Of a DNA stretch of 22,856 nucleotides, positions 19,428 through 22,856 are shown piece by piece. Every line of letters starts with the position of its first letter. Position 1 is the stretch's first letter. Both the position numbers and the translations under genes were made by a program. A model generated the notes under the pieces. That model had not been told where the DNA came from. It searched no databases and saw only the letters and a list, made by a program, of their open reading frames with translations. This stretch comes from Actinomortierella ambigua (taxonomy: Eukaryota; Mortierellomycota; Mortierellomycetes; Mortierellales; Mortierellaceae): contig JAAAJB010000558.1 in NCBI GenBank assembly GCA_016098155.1, forward strand, positions 1 through 22,856, written 5' to 3'.

Positions 19428-19448
19428 GCGAGTAACATTGTCGCCTTG

Positions 19449-19468
19449 GCCTTTTTTTTAAAAAAGGC
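19449..19468. repeat. GCCT(6)-TT-A(6)GGC hairpin after SEC61
   Basis: A perfect inverted repeat (GCC plus six T, then two T, then six A plus GGC) begins 21 nt after the SEC61 stop codon. The two-base loop makes it more a palindrome in DNA than an easy RNA stem. It lies in the expected 3' untranslated region; a role in RNA 3'-end formation or stability is only a guess. Confidence 0.6.
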
Positions 19469-20663
19469 TCTCCCTTTTTTTTACGTTCTCCCGTAGGAGG
19501 CTGTCGTTTCATCAACCGCGCCTCGTGAGCGGCATGAACTGAGTAAGAACTAGATTTCATCTCCTCGTTCAGCCTCTTTGGTTGGTTGTCTTTCTCTTTT
19601 TTTTCTCCCCTCTGCGCATAGTGTATAATACAACGATGTTGATTGCCAACGTTTGAAGAAATGTGTGTTTTAGTGCACACCTCTGGGTGTGTTTATTTAT
19701 CCTTTACTTGGTGAAGCATATTTTTTATAAACTCTGTCTTTCAGCCAGTGGAAAGAGCAAGACCCGCTGTCTTGGGACATCAAAGCTTTGGCCATGGAAC
19801 CAAGCCAACATGCTAAAAGGAGTCACTCTGAGGCCCCATTCGGCGAACCCAAAAAATACCCCCCAGAAGCCTCGGCGCTAACAATATCAACGATTGCTTC
19901 TTCTTTACGGACAGCGTTTCTTACGACTGGCAGGCCAACACTTTGGGGCCCCAGCTCTTGTTCTGAACAGGCGGTGATGAAGTGGTGTTTTTTTTTTCAT
20001 TTTGGATTCGAAACTGAATGGCATCCAGTACCTCTTGGGCAGATAGAAAGGTGGGCCAGTCTGTCTAGTAGACTCCCGAGCGGTTAATGTCATCTCTTCG
20101 GGCTGCTGACTGGCCATCGATACAGAGTATTCTCAGCAATTTGTCACCAACCTTGCGTGTTCTCTTTTTTCGCAACTGCCAAGTGCACCATGGCTGTAGG
20201 GACGTCAACATGAGCTTTGCCCTGGCGGAGTGACGGGGACACGTTGAGCTACAGGGGTGACTGCCTGATGGCCTTTGTCGTGGTGCAATAACTGCCATAG
20301 TCCAGGAATGCACATGGGAGTAGAGGGGATTGACTGGTTTGATTTATTTAAAGTCACAGCGCTCGCCTACGCTTGTGAAAAGAAACCGCTTGATAAACCA
20401 TTCCTCTAGTGTTGCCATCGCAACCGTCGACTGTATCACCCCCCCCCCCAACAGCTGGGCGAGTTCATGTTCCCAAGAATAAAAGATTTTCAACATATCC
20501 ATTCGGTTGGTGCAAACCATTGAACCTGCGTACTTGTCTCAACTTGCTCAACCCCACGCGTGAATTACTCCGCAATGTGGATAGCGCTATTGCACGTGGG
20601 TTGGTCACTCTAGGCGAGCACTGGAGGCTGGGGGGAGGGGGCGATCTGCAGATACCTGTGGCC

Positions 20664-20690
20664 AAAAAAAAAAAAAAAAAAAAAAAAAAA
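20664..20690. repeat. A27 homopolymer
   Basis: An uninterrupted run of 27 A on the plus strand. It could be the tail of a retroposed sequence whose body lies to the left (about 20400-20663), but I see no target-site duplication or recognisable body, so it may be plain slippage. Confidence 0.85.
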
Positions 20691-21239
20691 CGAAGATGCA
20701 TTTGGGTATTGGACACATTCACCGTGAGATTGAAGCTGGAAGTTAGGTTATATCACTGTACCTGAGACTGCCAAAAGAGATGCTACTATCTGCGGGTGCA
20801 AGTCTAGCGTGCCGTGGACGATCACCTACACTAAGTACGCAATGCCTGAATATATGCTTACGAAAACAGCAAAATTCACTCCCGGTGCAGTGGCACTTGT
20901 TGTGGCAGCCTTGGTTCCACGTCTCTTCCTTGGTGGGTGGCAAATTAGCTCCTCTAGCCGCGTCTGCCGCCCATGTTGCCAACATGTCGTCCAAACCGTA
21001 CCGAATCCTCGTCTTTGTCTCCCTTGACTCACGGTATTCCCAGATATAGTGGTTATCCTCCACTTTCTGCCTGCATCTCCACCGTCTGAGTATGCCGATG
21101 GAAGGCGTATGTACGTCAGGCTTTGGGTCAGCAACCTGCCTTGGAGCTTTTTTATCCTGTGTGCTGTCCTTGCGCCATTGAGAGGATGGTTCATGTATGC
21201 TCAAGATTGACACGAGACACCGGAATACGTAGAGCAAAT

Positions 21240-21280
21240 GGCCGCTTACGCCCTAGCGGTACGCTTGGGCGTAAGCGGCC
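21240..21280. repeat. Near-perfect 41-nt hairpin/palindrome
   Basis: The arms GGCCGCTTACGCCC (21240-21253) and GGGCGTAAGCGGCC (21267-21280) are exact reverse complements over 14 bp. Between them AGCG (21255-21258) and CGCT (21262-21265) pair after a single T:T mismatch, leaving the loop GTA. Outside, GTAGA (21229-21233) can pair with TCTAC (21282-21286) across a 6-versus-1 nt bulge. It is by far the strongest inverted repeat I found. No flanking gene needs it; a transposon end, a fold-back element or a structured RNA are possible. Confidence 0.9.
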
Positions 21281-22038
21281 GTCTACTCGACATACTCTGG
21301 GGTTTGGTATCACATCTCACACGCTGCCCTGAAATCGGAGAATGACTCCCACTTGTCGTTGTGTTTGTCTGTACCCAGGTCGTGGCGTTGTTGGGGTGCA
21401 GACCTCCGATTACGTCCAATTTGGTCGAGCCATTCCAGTTACTTGCTCGTATCGCGAGCAAATTGATCGATCCACAGGATCGGGATCATCCTGTTTTGTG
21501 AGGGGGGTACACGTTAAGTATCGCTGCTCGTTGTGGTGAGTTGTGGAGTTCCTGGTTTGTAGGGAGGGGTCGTTGGGGAGAAGGTAAAAAGGCGGGTGAG
21601 TTGGGGGCAAAAAGAGGTGGTCAGAAGTGGAGGGGGTCGTGGAAATCAGCCTCCTGTTTTATAACCGATTCTTTTATGTTATCATAAAAAGAGGGCGAGA
21701 TGTTTCTCTTATTGCCCGAGGCTGACCCAATGGCCATCTCTCTATTTATACTTTGAGCACTACAAAATATATAAAAATAACCCAAGTTCTTTAAGGGAGT
21801 CAGGACGGTGGAGATAGATGTGGCTGGGCTCCACTGGCGCTGGGATTGCAGAACGATGATGCGATGTGAGCAGGAGCTATGGATTGATTGAGCGGTGTGA
21901 ACTGATATGGAGCCTGTCGAGAGCCAGTGGGGTAGAGGAGTGTGTCGATGAATGAAAGAGGTGGGGTTGAAGAGGGGTTGGAGGGTTGGAATTGGGCTGA
22001 AAGTGGCCTCATTCAGTCAAAAGGCATGCGACCTCTAG

Positions 22039-22856
22039 CTACGACCTCTTCTCCTTCGCTAACTGTTTCTTTCTACTGTTGGTTGGTACTTGGGACATCA
22101 GCTCTTGTTTCTTGCCTCGCCCGCCCTCCTCCTCTGCTGCAACCTTGGTTTCCATTTGTCTCTTACGACTGACAGCTGGCGCCTGGGGCTTCAGCTCTTG
22201 CCTCCTGCTGCGTCTGTTGTCCTCAGCGTCATCCTCGTGGCGATCCCTCTTGCGGCCCCACTTCCATGGAAAGTTACCACCTTCGTCAAAAGCCTGGAGA
22301 TAGGCTAGGCGCTTTCATTTCTCCAAGTGACCACTCATCACGTTGCAAAGATTGCGTCCTGTCATCACATCGTGATGCATATACTTTTGACAAGTGTCAC
22401 AATACAAGAGGTGGAAGCTCTCGATGCGGGCGACAAAGCTGAGCAGCGGGAACACTTCTTATAGCTGTAGCACTCGTTCACCTCGACAACAATGTAGCCC
22501 AGCGAGCGAGCCAACTGAACAAAGTATGATTGAAAAATGCCATCCAGCGACGACAGCCCGTTTGTGCTCAAGAATTCGGCGAGTCCGATGCCGATGATCA
22601 CCTCGTTACGACATCCTCATCTCTCTTAGCCCCGATCGATCCGCGACCATCCGCAACAACTGTCTGCAACGCGCTTGAATTCAGCTACTCGTTCTTTTTT
22701 GCATCCCACTTGTGCTTCCTTAAACAATGCCTTTGCATCCTCGTCCTTCTTGGAACAACTGCCAGTTACTATGATTTCCAGCAAGGCACTTGGCTACAAA
22801 AGCTTGATTCACGGCATTTTTGACTTTACCAGCACGGTGGGCGTCTCCCGTGTCCG
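22039..22856 (-). pseudogene. Decayed Fanzor-like (eukaryotic TnpB family) nuclease gene, C-terminal part
   Basis: Read on the minus strand from the right window edge, pieces in shifting frames match the end of Fanzor proteins, RNA-guided DNA nucleases carried by eukaryotic mobile elements. In order: a KHKWDAKK block near 22716-22693 followed by an in-frame stop; SIGAKRDED; after a frameshift near 22600, VIIGIGLAEF, SGLSSL-like NGLSSLDGIFQSYFVQLARS, and LGYIVVEVNECYSYKKCSRC (first Cys pair, about 22460-22443). After a second frameshift comes FVARIESFHLLYCDTC (second Cys pair) and YMHHDVMTGRNLCNVMSGHLEK, where the Asp of MHHDVM would be the last RuvC-type acidic residue. A TGA stop (22317-22315) interrupts the usual HLEKQ-R stretch, after which the same frame stays open through a Lys/Arg/Gln-rich tail to TAG at 22041-22039. 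Two frameshifts and two stops show that it is dead. The N-terminal part lies outside the window. Confidence 0.82.

Larger units (their letters stand above)
19428..22038. other. Gene-poor region between SEC61 and the Fanzor relic
   Basis: About 2.6 kb in which I recognise no gene. It holds the SEC61 3' flank with a T/A hairpin (19449-19468), a C run near 20440-20449, an A27 run (20664-20690), the 41-nt hairpin at 21240-21280 and a small AT hairpin at 21672-21689. A minus-strand frame at 20743-21237 has no motif I know. A Pro/Ser-rich minus-strand frame at 21800-22012 has somewhat coding-like codons but no known homologue. The mix of a hairpin, homopolymers and an adjacent dead mobile gene suggests transposon debris, which is inference. 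Confidence 0.5.

Noticed and set aside
20743..21237. Minus-strand 164-codon frame upstream of the Fanzor relic, and the overlapping frames on both strands
   Set aside because: Considered as part of the Fanzor N-terminus or another transposase, but no motif could be matched and two frames on the same strand look equally random.
21672..21689. TTTTATG-TTAT-CATAAAA inverted repeat as a terminator or promoter element
   Set aside because: A 7-bp AT-rich stem is easily found by chance in AT-rich intergenic DNA; nothing nearby supports a function.

Overview
The window looks like nuclear DNA of an early-diverging filamentous fungus. The genes are dense and carry many introns with GT..AG borders. The proteins are typical eukaryotic housekeeping proteins whose closest remembered relatives are fungal (Scd2/Bem1, Ard1, Gwt1, Rpb3). 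A decayed Fanzor-type (eukaryotic TnpB-like) gene at the right edge, long polyglutamine tracts and the high intron count together suggest Mucoromycota, most likely a Mortierella-like lineage. The lineage is inference; that it is a fungus is well supported.

Layout. (1) 658-3103, minus: a SAM-domain protein whose two conserved blocks resemble NCD1 and NCD2 of the animal NAB transcriptional corepressors. (2) 3764-5080, minus: RPB3, the third-largest subunit of RNA polymerase II, five exons. (3) 5274-6322, plus: NAA10/ARD1, the catalytic subunit of the NatA N-terminal acetyltransferase, six exons, divergent from RPB3 across 193 bp. (4) 6429-8687, plus: GWT1/PIG-W, the inositol acyltransferase of GPI-anchor synthesis, five exons, with its own TATA box just after NAA10. 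(5) 8757-11927, minus: a Bem1/Scd2 polarity scaffold (SH3-SH3-PX-PB1) with large polyQ inserts and an 897-nt intron, converging on GWT1 with 69 bp between stop codons. (6) 11928-15213: about 3.3 kb without a recognisable gene, with purine tracts and simple repeats. (7) 15214-16780, plus: cytidine deaminase, seven small exons including one of 27 nt. (8) 17237-19427, plus: SEC61 alpha, four exons, the first with only 10 coding bases. (9) 19428-22038: no gene recognised, but a striking hairpin at 21240-21280. (10) 22039-22856, minus: the C-terminal half of a broken Fanzor-like gene that runs off the window.

The genes share no single pathway; this is an ordinary eukaryotic housekeeping neighbourhood. 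The parts most worth a second look are the fungal NAB-like protein, the Fanzor relic and the near-perfect hairpin. Exon borders were set by eye from splice consensus, reading-frame continuity and protein-family expectation. They are firm for RPB3, NAA10, GWT1, BEM1 and SEC61, slightly less firm for the first cytidine deaminase intron, and uncertain around the middle of the NAB-like gene.
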